From Faecalibacterium sp. An121 (GTDB lineage: Bacteria; Bacillota; Clostridia; Oscillospirales; Ruminococcaceae), in assembly GCF_002160915.1 (NCBI RefSeq), contig NZ_NFLM01000011.1, positions 1 through 64,000 on the forward strand: a stretch of DNA of 64,000 bases, given 5' to 3'. The position numbers and the translations under genes were made by a program. The notes under the pieces were generated by a model that made no database searches, was not told the origin of the DNA, and saw only the letters and a list, made by a program, of their open reading frames with translations. Of this stretch, positions 52,574 through 60,845 are shown piece after piece; positions within the stretch are counted from its first letter, which is position 1; each line of letters starts with the position of its first letter.

Positions 52574-54612
52574 TTTTTACCCTTGCGGGGACCTGCCCCG
52601 CTCTCCTTCTTTGCATGATCTTTTTTGGGGGCGGTGCGGGGCGCAAAGCGGGCGCCCGGGGCGGGCTGCCGCTGTGCCCCCGCGTTCGTCCTGCCCTGCC
52701 TGCCCCTGGGCGGGTGGACGGTGTAGCTGCCGTCGGGGTGGATGGTCACATCCCGGGCCTGGGCCTTTCGGGCGCTGCGCTGCACCGCCCGCCGGCCTGC
52801 GGCAGGCACCAGCAGGGGGATCAGGTCCTCCCGGTGGGTCAGCTTGAGGGCCTTGACCACCTTTTCGGCGTTCCGCGGCTCGTAGTATTGCAGCAGGGCC
52901 CGCTGCAGCGCCTTGCCCTCTGCGGTCTTTTCCACAAACACCGGCTTGAGGGTGTAGGGGTCCAGCCCGGTGTAGAACATACAGGTGCTGACGGTGCCGG
53001 GGGTGGGATAGAAGTCCTGCACCTGCTCGGGACGCATATGGTTTTTGTACAGGTACTCGGCCAGATAGACCGCATCCTTCAGGGTGCTGCCCGGATGGCT
53101 GGACATCAGGTAGGGCACCAGGTACTGCTTTTTGCCCGCCCGGCGGCTGAGCTCATAGAACTTGTCCTTGAACCGGTCGAACACCTCGATGGGAGGCTTG
53201 CCCATATAGGCCAGAGTATTGGGGGCGCAGTGTTCGGGGGCCACCTTGAGCTGACCCGACACATGGTATTCCACCAGCTCCTTGAAAAAGGTATCGTCGG
53301 GGTCGGCCATCAGATAGTCGAACCGGATGCCGCTGCGGACGAACACCTTCTTGACCCCCGGCAAAGCCCGCACCCGCCGCAGGATGTCCAGATAGTCCTT
53401 GTGGTCCACGATCAGGTGGGAACAGGGCTGGGGGGCCAGGCAGTGCTTGCCCCCGGTGCACATCCCCTTGGTCATCTGCTGCCCGCAGGAGGGGAAGCGG
53501 AAGTTGGCGGTGGGGCCTCCCACATCGTGGATGTAGCCCTTGAAGTCGGGCTCGTGGGTCATCCGCTCGGCCTCGGCCACGATGCTGTCGGCGCTGCGGC
53601 TGGTCACCCGCCGGCCCTGGTGCAGCTGGATGGCGCAGAAGTTGCATCCGCCAAAGCAGCCCCGGTTCTGGATGATGGAGAACTGCACCTCCCGGATGGC
53701 AGGCACCCCGCCCATGGACTCGTACACCGGGTGGTAGCGCCGGGTGTAGGGCAGGGCGTAGACCTTGTCCAGCTCCCAGCGCACCAGGGGCTTGGCGGGG
53801 ATGTTCTGCACCAGATACCGCTCGCTCTGTTTCTGTACGATGATCTGCCCGCTCACCACGTCCTGGTTGTCCATCTGGATGCGGCAGGCCCGGGCATAGG
53901 CCACCTTGTCGGCGGCCACTTTTTTAAAGCCGGCGCACTCCACATAGCGGGGCGGCAGGTGCTCAAAGTCGGTCATGTAGCAGGTGCCGGCCACATCGGT
54001 GATGGTGGAGATATCCTCCCCTGCCGCCAGCCGCCGGGCGATCTCGACGGTCTGGTGTTCCCCCATCCCGAAGCTGATCAGGTCGGCGCCCGCGTCCTCC
54101 GCGATGCTGGGCAGCACGGTGTCCAGCCAGTAGTCGTAGTGGGCGAACCGCCGCAGAGACGCCTCCAGACCGCCCAGGATGACCGGCAGGTCGGGGTATG
54201 CCTCCTTGGCCAGCCGGGTATAGACGGTGGCGCTGCGGTCGGGCCGCGCCCCCGCCCTGCCGCCGGGGGAGTATTCATCCTCGGCCCGGGGGATCTTGGC
54301 CACCGAATAGTGGCTGACCATGCTGTCCACGTTGCCGCCGCCGATGAAAAAGCCGTATTTGGGTTTGCCGAACCGCTTGAAATCCTCGCAGTCGGTGTAG
54401 CGGGGCTGGGCCAGCACGCCCACCCGGTAGCCCTCTGCTTCCAGCAGCCGGCTGATGATGGCGGTGCCAAAGCTGGGGTGGTCCACATAGGCGTCCCCGC
54501 CCACCACTACAAAGTCCAGCTGGTCCCAGCCGCGCTCGTCCATGTCCGCCCGGCAGATGGGCAGGAATTCGGTATAGGCCGGATACCCGGCCGTCGTGGT
54601 CGTATTGCTCAT
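52570..54612 (-). CDS. ygiQ: YgiQ-family radical SAM protein
   Basis: A protein of about 680 residues. The N-terminal vitamin-B12-binding-like region precedes a radical SAM core with CFGGCNFC (C-x3-C-x2-C) near residue 316. DUF3362-type C-terminal sequence follows, including PTPGTVSTCMFYTG. The extreme C-terminus is a basic, disordered tail. The reaction is unknown for the family. ATG 54612 is chosen for AAGGAG upstream. It lies between ftsK and the MBL gene in one operon. Confidence 0.93.
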   Translation of the reverse strand: MSNTTTTAGYPAYTEFLPICRADMDERGWDQLDFVVVGGDAYVDHPSFGTAIISRLLEAEGYRVGVLAQPRYTDCEDFKRFGKPKYGFFIGGGNVDSMVSHYSVAKIPRAEDEYSPGGRAGARPDRSATVYTRLAKEAYPDLPVILGGLEASLRRFAHYDYWLDTVLPSIAEDAGADLISFGMGEHQTVEIARRLAAGEDISTITDVAGTCYMTDFEHLPPRYVECAGFKKVAADKVAYARACRIQMDNQDVVSGQIIVQKQSERYLVQNIPAKPLVRWELDKVYALPYTRRYHPVYESMGGVPAIREVQFSIIQNRGCFGGCNFCAIQLHQGRRVTSRSADSIVAEAERMTHEPDFKGYIHDVGGPTANFRFPSCGQQMTKGMCTGGKHCLAPQPCSHLIVDHKDYLDILRRVRALPGVKKVFVRSGIRFDYLMADPDDTFFKELVEYHVSGQLKVAPEHCAPNTLAYMGKPPIEVFDRFKDKFYELSRRAGKKQYLVPYLMSSHPGSTLKDAVYLAEYLYKNHMRPEQVQDFYPTPGTVSTCMFYTGLDPYTLKPVFVEKTAEGKALQRALLQYYEPRNAEKVVKALKLTHREDLIPLLVPAAGRRAVQRSARKAQARDVTIHPDGSYTVHPPRGRQGRTNAGAQRQPAPGARFAPRTAPKKDHAKKESGAGPRKGKK

Positions 54613-54641
54613 AGGTGCTCCTTGTTCGGGGTGTGTATGGG

Positions 54642-57473
54642 TCACGGTTCGTCGGGGCTGTTCAGGTTCATCTCAAGCCACTGCTGGCGGCTGATCAGCA
54701 CCGCCCGGGGCTTGGCCCCCTCGTAGGGGCCGATGACCCCTTTCTGTTCCATCTCGTCCATGATGCGGGCGGCCCGGGCATAGCCCAGTTTGCACCGCCG
54801 CTGCAGCAGGCTGGTGGAGGCCTGGCCCGCATCGATGACCACCTCCACCGCAGCCTTGAACATGGGATCGTCGGCCTCGCCGCCGTCGTCATCCCTGTCC
54901 TTGGCGCCCTTGTCCTGGATGGTGTGCTCCTCCATGGCCCGGATCATGGCCTCGTCGTACTGGACGGTGCCCGACGCCTTGATGAAGGTCAGCACCCGGC
55001 TGATCTCCTCGTCGGTGACGTAGGTGCCCTGGATGCGGATGGGCTTGGGCGCGCCCACCGGCATGAACAGCATATCGCCCATGCCCAGCAGCTTCTCTGC
55101 CCCGGCGCCGTCCAGGATGGTGCGGCTGTCCACCTGGCTGGACACCGCGAAGGCGATGCGGCTGGGGATGTTGGCCTTGATCAGGCCGGTGATGACGTCC
55201 ACGCTGGGGCGCTGGGTGGCCACGATCAGATGCATCCCTGCGGCGCGGGCTTTCTGGGCGATGCGGCAGATCGAGTCTTCCACATCCTTGCCCACCACCA
55301 TCATCAGGTCGGCCAGCTCATCGATGACGATGGCGATGTAGGGCAGCTTTTCCAGCATGGGGTCGGAGGCCGCCAGCTTGTTGAAGGTCTTGATATCGCG
55401 GACGTTGTTGTCGGCGAACAGGCGGTAGCGCCGCTCCATCTCCGCCACCGCCGAGCTGAGGGCGCCGGCCGCCTTTTTGGGCTCGGTGATCACCGGCATC
55501 AGCAGGTGGGGGATGCCGTTGTATTCGGCCAGTTCCACCACCTTGGGGTCGATGAGGATCAGCTTGACATCCTCCGGCCCCGAGCGGAACACCAGGCTCA
55601 TGATGATGCTGTTGACGCACACCGACTTGCCGCTGCCGGTGCTGCCCGCGATCAGCAGGTGGGGCATCTTGCACAGGTCGGCCACCTGGGCCACGCCGGC
55701 AATGTCCTTGCCCAGGGCGATGGTGAGGGGGCTGGTCATATGGCGGAAGCTCTGGCTCTCAAAGATGCTGCGGATGCTCACCGAAGCGCGCCTGCGGTTG
55801 GGCACCTCGATGCCCACGGCAGGCTTGCCGGGGATGGGCGCCTCCATCCGGATGTCCGCCACCGCCAGGTTGAGGGCCAGGTCGTCGGCCAGGGATGTGA
55901 TGCGGCTGATCTTGACGCCGGCCATGGGCTGCACCTCATAGCGGGTGACCGCCGGGCCCCGGGAGATATCCAGCACCCGGGTCTTGACCCCGAAGCTCTC
56001 GAGGGTATCCACCAGCTTTTGGGCGTTGGCCTTCAGCTCGGTCTGGGCCCCCTCGTCGGTCTCCTCGGCGGGCTTGTCAAACAGCTCGATGGGCGGGTAC
56101 TCATAGGCGGCGGGGACCTCGGCCTCCTCGGGGGCGGGGGCCGCCGCAGCGGCCGCCTGTTCCGCGTCGGCGGGCTTTTCCATGGCGGCGGCCACCAGGG
56201 TGGCGATATCGCCGCCTTCCCCGGCGTCCGCAGGCTCCTCGTCGATCCGGATCCAGCCGTCCTCCTCCGCCTCCTCCGGCGGGCAGGCGGCGGGGGGCGC
56301 AGCCTGCGTCCCCTGCCCTGCCGGCGCGGCCGGAGCCGGCGGCGGGGCCACCGGTGTCACAGCGGGCGCAGGGGGCGGCACAGGCCGCTGGGGCTGCGCC
56401 GGCGCCGCCGTGCCCTCGTCCTTGTCCTGGTCATACAGGGGCGCATGGTTTGCGGACCGGGGCTCGCTGCGCAGCGGATTGAGCCCAAAGGTGCCTCCCG
56501 GCCCGGTGATGATGGGTTCGATGGGTTCGCTTCCCCCGTCCGACACCGCTGCGGGGTCGGGTCCCAGGTCGATGTCGAAGGGGGCCCGGGGATGACTGAC
56601 CGCCGCCGAGTGCAGCGGGGTCTCGGGGCGCTGGGGCGGCTGGGTGCTGCCGTTTTCATCCGGCAGCCGGCCATGCCCAAAAATGTGGGACAGCCAGGCC
56701 GGCATCCCGATGTGGAAGCCCTGGCCTGCGTCCGGGTCCAGGGCCGGGTCGGGGCCGGGCAGGTCCCCGTCGTCCAGATAGCCGCTGTCCTCCTCATCCT
56801 CCATGGCCTCGGCCTCGGCTTCCGCCTGGGCGCGGGCGGCCAGACGGGCAGCCCGGCGCTCCTGGGCGGCGGCGCGGCCGTCGGCATACACTTCCAGCCC
56901 TTTTTCTTTGGCGCCTCCCGCCACGCCTGCCAGCCACTGCCAGACATCGGCGGGGGTCACGTCAAAGACATAACAGCTGGCACAGGCCGCCAGGGCCACC
57001 ACGATCAGGTTGGCCGCCGGGCGTCCGCACAGCAGCAGCAGCGTGCCGCCCAGCAGTCCGCCCATCGAGCCGCCCCCAAACCAGGCGTTGACCCCGTTGT
57101 CGTAGCAGGCCACCCCCATCTGGGCCACCGTCATCCCCTGGGCCGGGATGTCCGAAAAGACCACCGCCGCCCCGCTGAGGAACACCAGTCCCAGCGCCAG
57201 CTTGCCCACGCTGCCCAGCACGGGCCTGTCCTGCGCGGTGAGCACCGCCATATAGCACACGGCGGGGCCCAGCACAAAACTGCCCGCGCCAAAGATCCCG
57301 AACAAGAGATCGTGCACGGTGTGCCAGGCTGCCTGCCCGTCCACAAACGCCAGCAGCAGCAGCAATATCCCTGCAAACAGGGTAGCGCTGCTGGCCAGCA
57401 GCCGGCGGCGCACCTGCTGTTTGGCCCGGGCGCTCTTGCCCCGGGCACCGGATTTTCGTTTCCTTTTTGCCAT
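54642..57473 (-). CDS. ftsK: FtsK/SpoIIIE-type DNA translocase
   Basis: A protein of about 943 residues that pumps chromosomal DNA through the division septum. Four hydrophobic segments occupy residues about 25-165. A long acidic, Pro/Ala-rich linker follows (about 200-450). The motor has Walker A AGSTGSGKSVCVNS near residue 611 and Walker B LILIDPKVVELA. The C-terminal winged-helix gamma domain (RRCKLGYARAARIMDEME) reads polar DNA sequences. The linker is much longer than in Bacillus SpoIIIE. It is the first gene of the ftsK-ygiQ-MBL operon. Confidence 0.95.
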   Translation of the reverse strand: MAKRKRKSGARGKSARAKQQVRRRLLASSATLFAGILLLLLAFVDGQAAWHTVHDLLFGIFGAGSFVLGPAVCYMAVLTAQDRPVLGSVGKLALGLVFLSGAAVVFSDIPAQGMTVAQMGVACYDNGVNAWFGGGSMGGLLGGTLLLLCGRPAANLIVVALAACASCYVFDVTPADVWQWLAGVAGGAKEKGLEVYADGRAAAQERRAARLAARAQAEAEAEAMEDEEDSGYLDDGDLPGPDPALDPDAGQGFHIGMPAWLSHIFGHGRLPDENGSTQPPQRPETPLHSAAVSHPRAPFDIDLGPDPAAVSDGGSEPIEPIITGPGGTFGLNPLRSEPRSANHAPLYDQDKDEGTAAPAQPQRPVPPPAPAVTPVAPPPAPAAPAGQGTQAAPPAACPPEEAEEDGWIRIDEEPADAGEGGDIATLVAAAMEKPADAEQAAAAAAPAPEEAEVPAAYEYPPIELFDKPAEETDEGAQTELKANAQKLVDTLESFGVKTRVLDISRGPAVTRYEVQPMAGVKISRITSLADDLALNLAVADIRMEAPIPGKPAVGIEVPNRRRASVSIRSIFESQSFRHMTSPLTIALGKDIAGVAQVADLCKMPHLLIAGSTGSGKSVCVNSIIMSLVFRSGPEDVKLILIDPKVVELAEYNGIPHLLMPVITEPKKAAGALSSAVAEMERRYRLFADNNVRDIKTFNKLAASDPMLEKLPYIAIVIDELADLMMVVGKDVEDSICRIAQKARAAGMHLIVATQRPSVDVITGLIKANIPSRIAFAVSSQVDSRTILDGAGAEKLLGMGDMLFMPVGAPKPIRIQGTYVTDEEISRVLTFIKASGTVQYDEAMIRAMEEHTIQDKGAKDRDDDGGEADDPMFKAAVEVVIDAGQASTSLLQRRCKLGYARAARIMDEMEQKGVIGPYEGAKPRAVLISRQQWLEMNLNSPDEP

Positions 57474-57626
57474 TCTCTCCCAGTACCTCTTTTGCAAAAA
57501 ATCTCAATTTCCATCTATATAAAAGCCAAAAACGCCGGGCCATCCGCCGCAGCCTCCCGTTTGGTCCGAACTGCGGCCCGGATGCACAGCCGGGCGGGAC
57601 TTTTTGACGGTCCGATCGATTCTTTT

Positions 57627-57655
57627 ATTGTATCACGGGCCGGGCAAAATGGCAA
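57627..57655 (-). promoter_or_regulatory. Promoter of the ftsK operon
   Basis: In minus-strand direction TTGCCA (57650-57655), 17 nt, TACAAT (57627-57632), about 155 bp before the ftsK start. Confidence 0.55.
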
Positions 57656-57683
57656 ACAGGAGGCGGGGCGTTTTTTGCGCAGC

Positions 57684-57723
57684 GAAAGGGCCCGCCGCCT
57701 GTACCAGACAGACGGCAGGCCCT
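57684..57723 (-). terminator. Hairpin after the Ser-rich lipoprotein gene
   Basis: Imperfect AGGGCCTGCCG ... CGGCGGGCCCT stem with a short T stretch on the minus strand, about 25 bp after the stop. Confidence 0.45.
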
Positions 57724-57749
57724 CTTACAGTCCCCGCGCCCTCGGCCGC

Positions 57750-58019
57750 TCAGCCCGCCTGGGAACCGCTGCCCACTTCCGGCACAGAGTCCGGGACCGA
57801 AGATGCCGGCACAGAAGACGCAGGCTCCGACGGCGCAGGCAGGGAGGATGCGGGCTCAGAGGAGGCAGGCTCGGAGGACGCAGGCTCCGAGGAGGCGGGC
57901 TGGGACGAGGATGTACCGGAAGACCCCGGGCCGGAAGAACTGGGGCACCAGGGGAACTCACAGGCTGCCAGGCCCAGAGCCAGAGCTGCACTGAGGAAAA
58001 GGGCTGTCGCACGTTTCAT
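57750..58019 (-). CDS. Short repeat-rich lipoprotein
   Basis: An 89-residue protein. Residues 1-20 form a signal peptide with lipobox LAAC. The mature part is almost only Ser, Pro, Ala and Glu, with PASSE-type pentapeptides in tandem (about residues 40-75) encoded by near-identical 15-bp DNA units. A GAAAGGAG ribosome site precedes the ATG at 58019. It could be a surface spacer or a decaying anchor of a larger lipoprotein. No enzymatic domain is present. Confidence 0.65.
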   Translation of the reverse strand: MKRATALFLSAALALGLAACEFPWCPSSSGPGSSGTSSSQPASSEPASSEPASSEPASSLPAPSEPASSVPASSVPDSVPEVGSGSQAG

Positions 58020-58106
58020 AACCAAAAGCTCCTTTCAGGGTTTTACCCATACTATGACGGCCCCGGCGATCGTGGGACTGCCGGCGGGAACGGATTTTGT
58101 ATTTGC

Positions 58107-58151
58107 ACTTGACAAAGTCAAGTTGTGCGTGTATACTTGACCGAGTCAAGT
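58107..58151 (+). promoter_or_regulatory. marR promoter with two identical operators
   Basis: TTGACA (58109-58114), 17 nt, TATACT (58132-58137). Two perfect 7-bp-arm palindromes ACTTGAC-N3-GTCAAGT cover 58107-58123 (over the -35) and 58135-58151 (over the end of the -10), 28 bp centre to centre. This is a textbook layout for autorepression by the MarR protein encoded 19 bp downstream. Confidence 0.85.
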
Positions 58152-58170
58152 CCAGGAGAGGAGCTTTTCC

Positions 58171-58602
58171 ATGCATCAGACTCTTGCACTCTGCGCCGCC
58201 ATGCTGCACCGGGATTTCACCGCCTATACCAGCGGGAAGCTGGAAAAACTGGGGCTGCATTTCGGCCTGCTGTATTTTCTGCTCTATGTAGGCAAGCACC
58301 CGGGCGCCACTCCCGCAGAGCTGACCAGGGCCCTGCACCTGGACTGGGGACACTCGCAGCGGAGCATCACAAAGCTGGTGGAAAGCGGCTTCCTCACCAA
58401 AGAGAAGGAGGGCCGCAGCCACCGGCTGCACCTGACCGAAAAGGGCCAGGAAGCCTTCGCCGTCAGCCACCAGGTATTTTTTGACTGGGACCGGCAGCGG
58501 ATGGCCGCCCTGACCGCCCAGGAGCAGCAGACCCTGCTGGAGCTGCTCCAAAAGGTCCTGCCGCAGCCCGCTGCGCAGCCCCCCTGTGCCCCGCGGGACT
58601 GA
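58171..58602 (+). CDS. MarR-family transcriptional regulator
   Basis: A 143-residue winged-helix repressor. The recognition region reads TPAELTRALHLDWGHSQRSI and the wing LTKEKEGRSHRLHLTEKG. The N- and C-terminal helices form the dimer interface. A GGAGAGGAG site precedes the ATG. It most likely binds the two ACTTGAC-N3-GTCAAGT palindromes in its own promoter and also controls the membrane protein gene behind it. The inducer is unknown. Confidence 0.92.
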   Translation: MHQTLALCAAMLHRDFTAYTSGKLEKLGLHFGLLYFLLYVGKHPGATPAELTRALHLDWGHSQRSITKLVESGFLTKEKEGRSHRLHLTEKGQEAFAVSHQVFFDWDRQRMAALTAQEQQTLLELLQKVLPQPAAQPPCAPRD

Positions 58603-58645
58603 CCCCGCACCCCCATTCCCTATCGATCATCGGAGGATTCGTCTT

Positions 58646-58972
58646 ATGAAAAAAGCAACAAAGATCTGGCTGTGGTTCGCACTGGTGCTCTGCGTGTGCA
58701 CCACCGCTCTCAATCTGTCCGAAGGCCGCTGGCTGTCCGTGGCCATCGCCGTAGTGTCCATCGCAGGACTGTGCGCGCTGCTGTTCGCCCAGCGCAAGGC
58801 CGGGTATCTGGTCATGTGCGTCTGCGCCGTGGGCTCGTTCCTGGTGGGCGCCGCCCAGAACATCCAGCTGCTGGGCGCTCCCACCGCTATCCTGATGTCC
58901 CTGATCGGCGCGGCCCTGGTGCCCGGCATCACCGGGCTGTTCCTCAAGAGCCAGTGGCAGCAGCTGCGCTGA
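58646..58972 (+). CDS. Small four-helix membrane protein, MarR operon
   Basis: A 108-residue protein with four hydrophobic segments (about 8-22, 28-44, 50-68, 75-98) and short loops. A CGGAGGA site precedes ATG 58646. It follows marR by 43 bp within the same transcription unit. I do not recognise the family. Small multidrug-resistance-like or general membrane proteins have this size, but no diagnostic Glu of SMR pumps is in the first helix. Confidence 0.65.
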   Translation: MKKATKIWLWFALVLCVCTTALNLSEGRWLSVAIAVVSIAGLCALLFAQRKAGYLVMCVCAVGSFLVGAAQNIQLLGAPTAILMSLIGAALVPGITGLFLKSQWQQLR

Positions 58973-58990
58973 ACGCCGCCTCCTTTTGGT

Positions 58991-59030
58991 CCCTGCACTT
59001 TTCCTGTGGGAAAGCGCAGGGTTTTTGTTT
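58991..59030 (+). terminator. Terminator of the marR operon
   Basis: CCCTGC ... GCAGGG with an inner TTTCC/GGAAA pairing, followed by TTTTTGTTTT. Confidence 0.7.
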
Positions 59031-59075
59031 TGCCGCCGCTTTGGCGGCCTGTCTGCCAAGCCTTTGCGGCGCAGC

Positions 59076-59105
59076 AAAAAGCCCAGGGCCTTGCGGCTCT
59101 GGGCT
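59076..59105 (-). terminator. Terminator after tRNA-Leu
   Basis: Minus-strand AGCCCAG-A-GCC/GGC-C-CTGGGCT with a GCAA loop and TTTTT. It also has TTTT on the plus side. Confidence 0.75.
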
Positions 59106-59110
59106 TTTGG

Positions 59111-59194
59111 TGCCGGTGGTGGGGGTCGAACCCACACGTGTGATTAGCACAAGGGATTTTGAGTCCCCCTCGTCTGCCATTCCGACACACCGGC
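59111..59194 (-). tRNA. tRNA-Leu (CAA)
   Basis: An 84-nt minus-strand tRNA. Acceptor GCCGGTG/CACCGGC with A discriminator; anticodon arm GGGGA-CTCAAAA-TCCCT giving anticodon CAA; long variable arm (class II) GTG-CTAAT-CAC; T arm GTGGG-TTCGACC-CCCAC. CCA is encoded immediately after (59108-59110). Confidence 0.95.
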
Positions 59195-59208
59195 TTATCG
59201 TCTACGTT

Positions 59209-59237
59209 ATTATAGCGTATTTGACCGCCAAAATCAA
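59209..59237 (-). promoter_or_regulatory. Promoter of tRNA-Leu
   Basis: In minus-strand direction TTGATT (59232-59237), 17 nt, TATAAT (59209-59214), 15 bp before the mature 5' end. Confidence 0.7.
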
Positions 59238-59583
59238 GCGGAAAGTTTGTGCTTTTCTCTATTTTATTTGCAGCGGGGCTTCCAAAGCGGACAGCGGCAG
59301 GATATCCGGCTTATTTGTGGGACGTCCCGGGCGGACGGCGGCTTTTGCAAAGGCCGGTGGTTTCTACCCGGACGCCCCCTTTTGGGCCGCATGGCATGGG
59401 CGGGAAGGGCCTTTTTGTTTCTGTCCCGGCAAGGCGGCAGGGCGCGGCGGCGGGCCGTCTTTCATTTCCCCGCTCCGGGCGCAGCGGTCCCGACAGAGCT
59501 GCCGGAGCGGTCTGCACGCCCGGGCCCCTGCCATTTATCCGGTCATTTCTGGCGGGGACAGGGCATCTTTTTTCAAAAAAGAC
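59238..59583. other. Gene-free GC-rich stretch
   Basis: About 345 bp between the tRNA promoter and the promoter of the DUF6465 gene. Short reading frames exist, but none has a ribosome site or recognisable sequence. I see no structured RNA or repeat in it. Confidence 0.5.
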
Positions 59584-59612
59584 TTTACAAATGAACCGCA
59601 ACTTTATATTAT
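59584..59612 (+). promoter_or_regulatory. Promoter of the DUF6465 gene
   Basis: TTTACA (59584-59589), 17 nt, TATTAT (59607-59612), about 85 bp before the start. Confidence 0.6.
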
Positions 59613-59694
59613 ATAGATAGCTGGTTTTTATGCGATGCGGCGCCGCGGCGCTGCACCGGTTGCACCATACATCATGAAAGAAAGGTGGATGGAT

Positions 59695-60018
59695 ATGTCC
59701 GCAAAGAACGCTGCTGCATCCGTCGATGCGTCCCTGCCCGAAGCCCCGGCGCAGGATGCCCCGGCTTCCGAGCCCCGGCACAAGGCCAAAAAATCCTCCA
59801 AGCCCACTGCCCGGCGGGGCCGCCCGCCTCTTTCACCTGAGATCTACATCGAGGCCGGCGGCCGCCAGTACAATGTCACCGACATTGTCGAGCGCGCCAA
59901 GGCCGACTACCGGCTGACCCATAAGGTGGGCGTCCAGTCTTGCAGGATCTACATCAAGCCTGAAGACGGCGCAGCCTACTATGTGGTCAACAAGGTGGAG
60001 GGCAAATTGGACCTGTGA
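59695..60018 (+). CDS. DUF6465 family protein
   Basis: A protein of about 107 residues. The N-terminal half is disordered and basic, with an AT-hook-like RRGRPP (about 42-47). The C-terminal half matches the DUF6465 pattern: IYIEAGGRQYNVTDIVERA, then CRIYIKPEDGAAYYVVNKV. AAAGGTGG precedes ATG 59695; an ATG two codons earlier is possible. The function is unknown. The AT hook suggests nucleic acid contact, by inference. Confidence 0.75.
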   Translation: MSAKNAAASVDASLPEAPAQDAPASEPRHKAKKSSKPTARRGRPPLSPEIYIEAGGRQYNVTDIVERAKADYRLTHKVGVQSCRIYIKPEDGAAYYVVNKVEGKLDL

Positions 60019-60051
60019 GCCTTCCGGCCACCCATCTGCCCTGCACCGCAC

Positions 60052-60080
60052 GCCTTCCTTCGGGAAGGCTTTTTCTTTTT
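60052..60080 (+). terminator. Terminator after the DUF6465 gene
   Basis: GCCTTCC-TTCG-GGAAGGC with a UUCG tetraloop, followed by TTTTTCTTTTT. Confidence 0.85.
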
Positions 60081-60095
60081 CCGTCCCCCGCACAG

Positions 60096-60128
60096 CAAAA
60101 AGCCCCGGCGCTTTGCGGCGCCGGGGCT
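60096..60128 (-). terminator. Terminator after rubrerythrin
   Basis: A perfect 11-bp stem AGCCCCGGCGC/GCGCCGGGGCT (60101-60111 with 60118-60128), followed by TTTTT in minus-strand direction. Confidence 0.85.
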
Positions 60129-60153
60129 CGTTTGCCCTTTGGTGGATGCTGGA

Positions 60154-60693
60154 TCAGTAATTCTTGACCTTCAGCTCAAAGTAGCTCTGGGGATGTGCGC
60201 AGACGGGGCACTTCAGGGGAGCGGACTTGCCGATATAGGTGTAGCCGCAGTTGGAGCACTGCCAGACCTGCTGCTCCTCACGGGCAAAGACCTTGCTGTT
60301 GGCCAGGTTCTCGGCCAGGGCCAGATAGCGCTCCTCGTGCTCCTTCTCGATGCCGGCCACCATGTTGAACAGGGCTGCGATCTGGTTGAAGCCCTCCTCC
60401 TTGGCCTCGGCGGCCATGCGGGGATACATATCGGTCCACTCGCCGTGCTCGCCCTCGGCTGCCATCTTCAGGCAGGTGGCGGTATCGGGGATCTCGCCGC
60501 CGCACAGCAGCTTGAACCAGATCTTGGCGTGCTCCTTCTCGTTGGCCGCGGTCTCCTCAAAGATCTTGGCCATCTGGACATAGCCTTCCTTCTTGGCCTG
60601 GCTTGCAAAGTAGGTGTACTTGTTGCGGGCCTGGCTCTCACCGGCAAAGGCTTCCATCAGGTTTTTTTCGGTCTTGCTGCCCTTGAGTTCCAT
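60154..60693 (-). CDS. rbr: Rubrerythrin
   Basis: A 179-residue peroxide-scavenging protein. The diiron ferritin-like domain shows the paired E-x-x-H ligands: FAGESQARNKY (Glu20 region), NEKEHAKIW and later IEKEHEERY, plus MAAEAKEEGF. The C-terminal rubredoxin domain has CSNCGYTYIG and CPVCAHPQSYF for one Fe(SCys)4. It protects an anaerobe against H2O2. AAAGGAG precedes the ATG and the promoter at 60787 is strong. Confidence 0.96.
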   Translation of the reverse strand: MELKGSKTEKNLMEAFAGESQARNKYTYFASQAKKEGYVQMAKIFEETAANEKEHAKIWFKLLCGGEIPDTATCLKMAAEGEHGEWTDMYPRMAAEAKEEGFNQIAALFNMVAGIEKEHEERYLALAENLANSKVFAREEQQVWQCSNCGYTYIGKSAPLKCPVCAHPQSYFELKVKNY

Positions 60694-60786
60694 AAATCAT
60701 TCTCTCCTTTGTATTGAAGATGTTGTGCGTCGCTCGGTTGCGGTTTGCTCATTCCGTATGCCCGCCGGCATACGGGCTGTATTTGT

Positions 60787-60815
60787 ATTATACTTCAATT
60801 CAGCGCTGATTTCAA
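60787..60815 (-). promoter_or_regulatory. Promoter of rubrerythrin
   Basis: In minus-strand direction TTGAAA (60810-60815), 17 nt, TATAAT (60787-60792), about 95 bp before the start. Confidence 0.75.
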
Positions 60816-60845
60816 GAGAGAACACCAAGTTTTTAAGAATTATTC

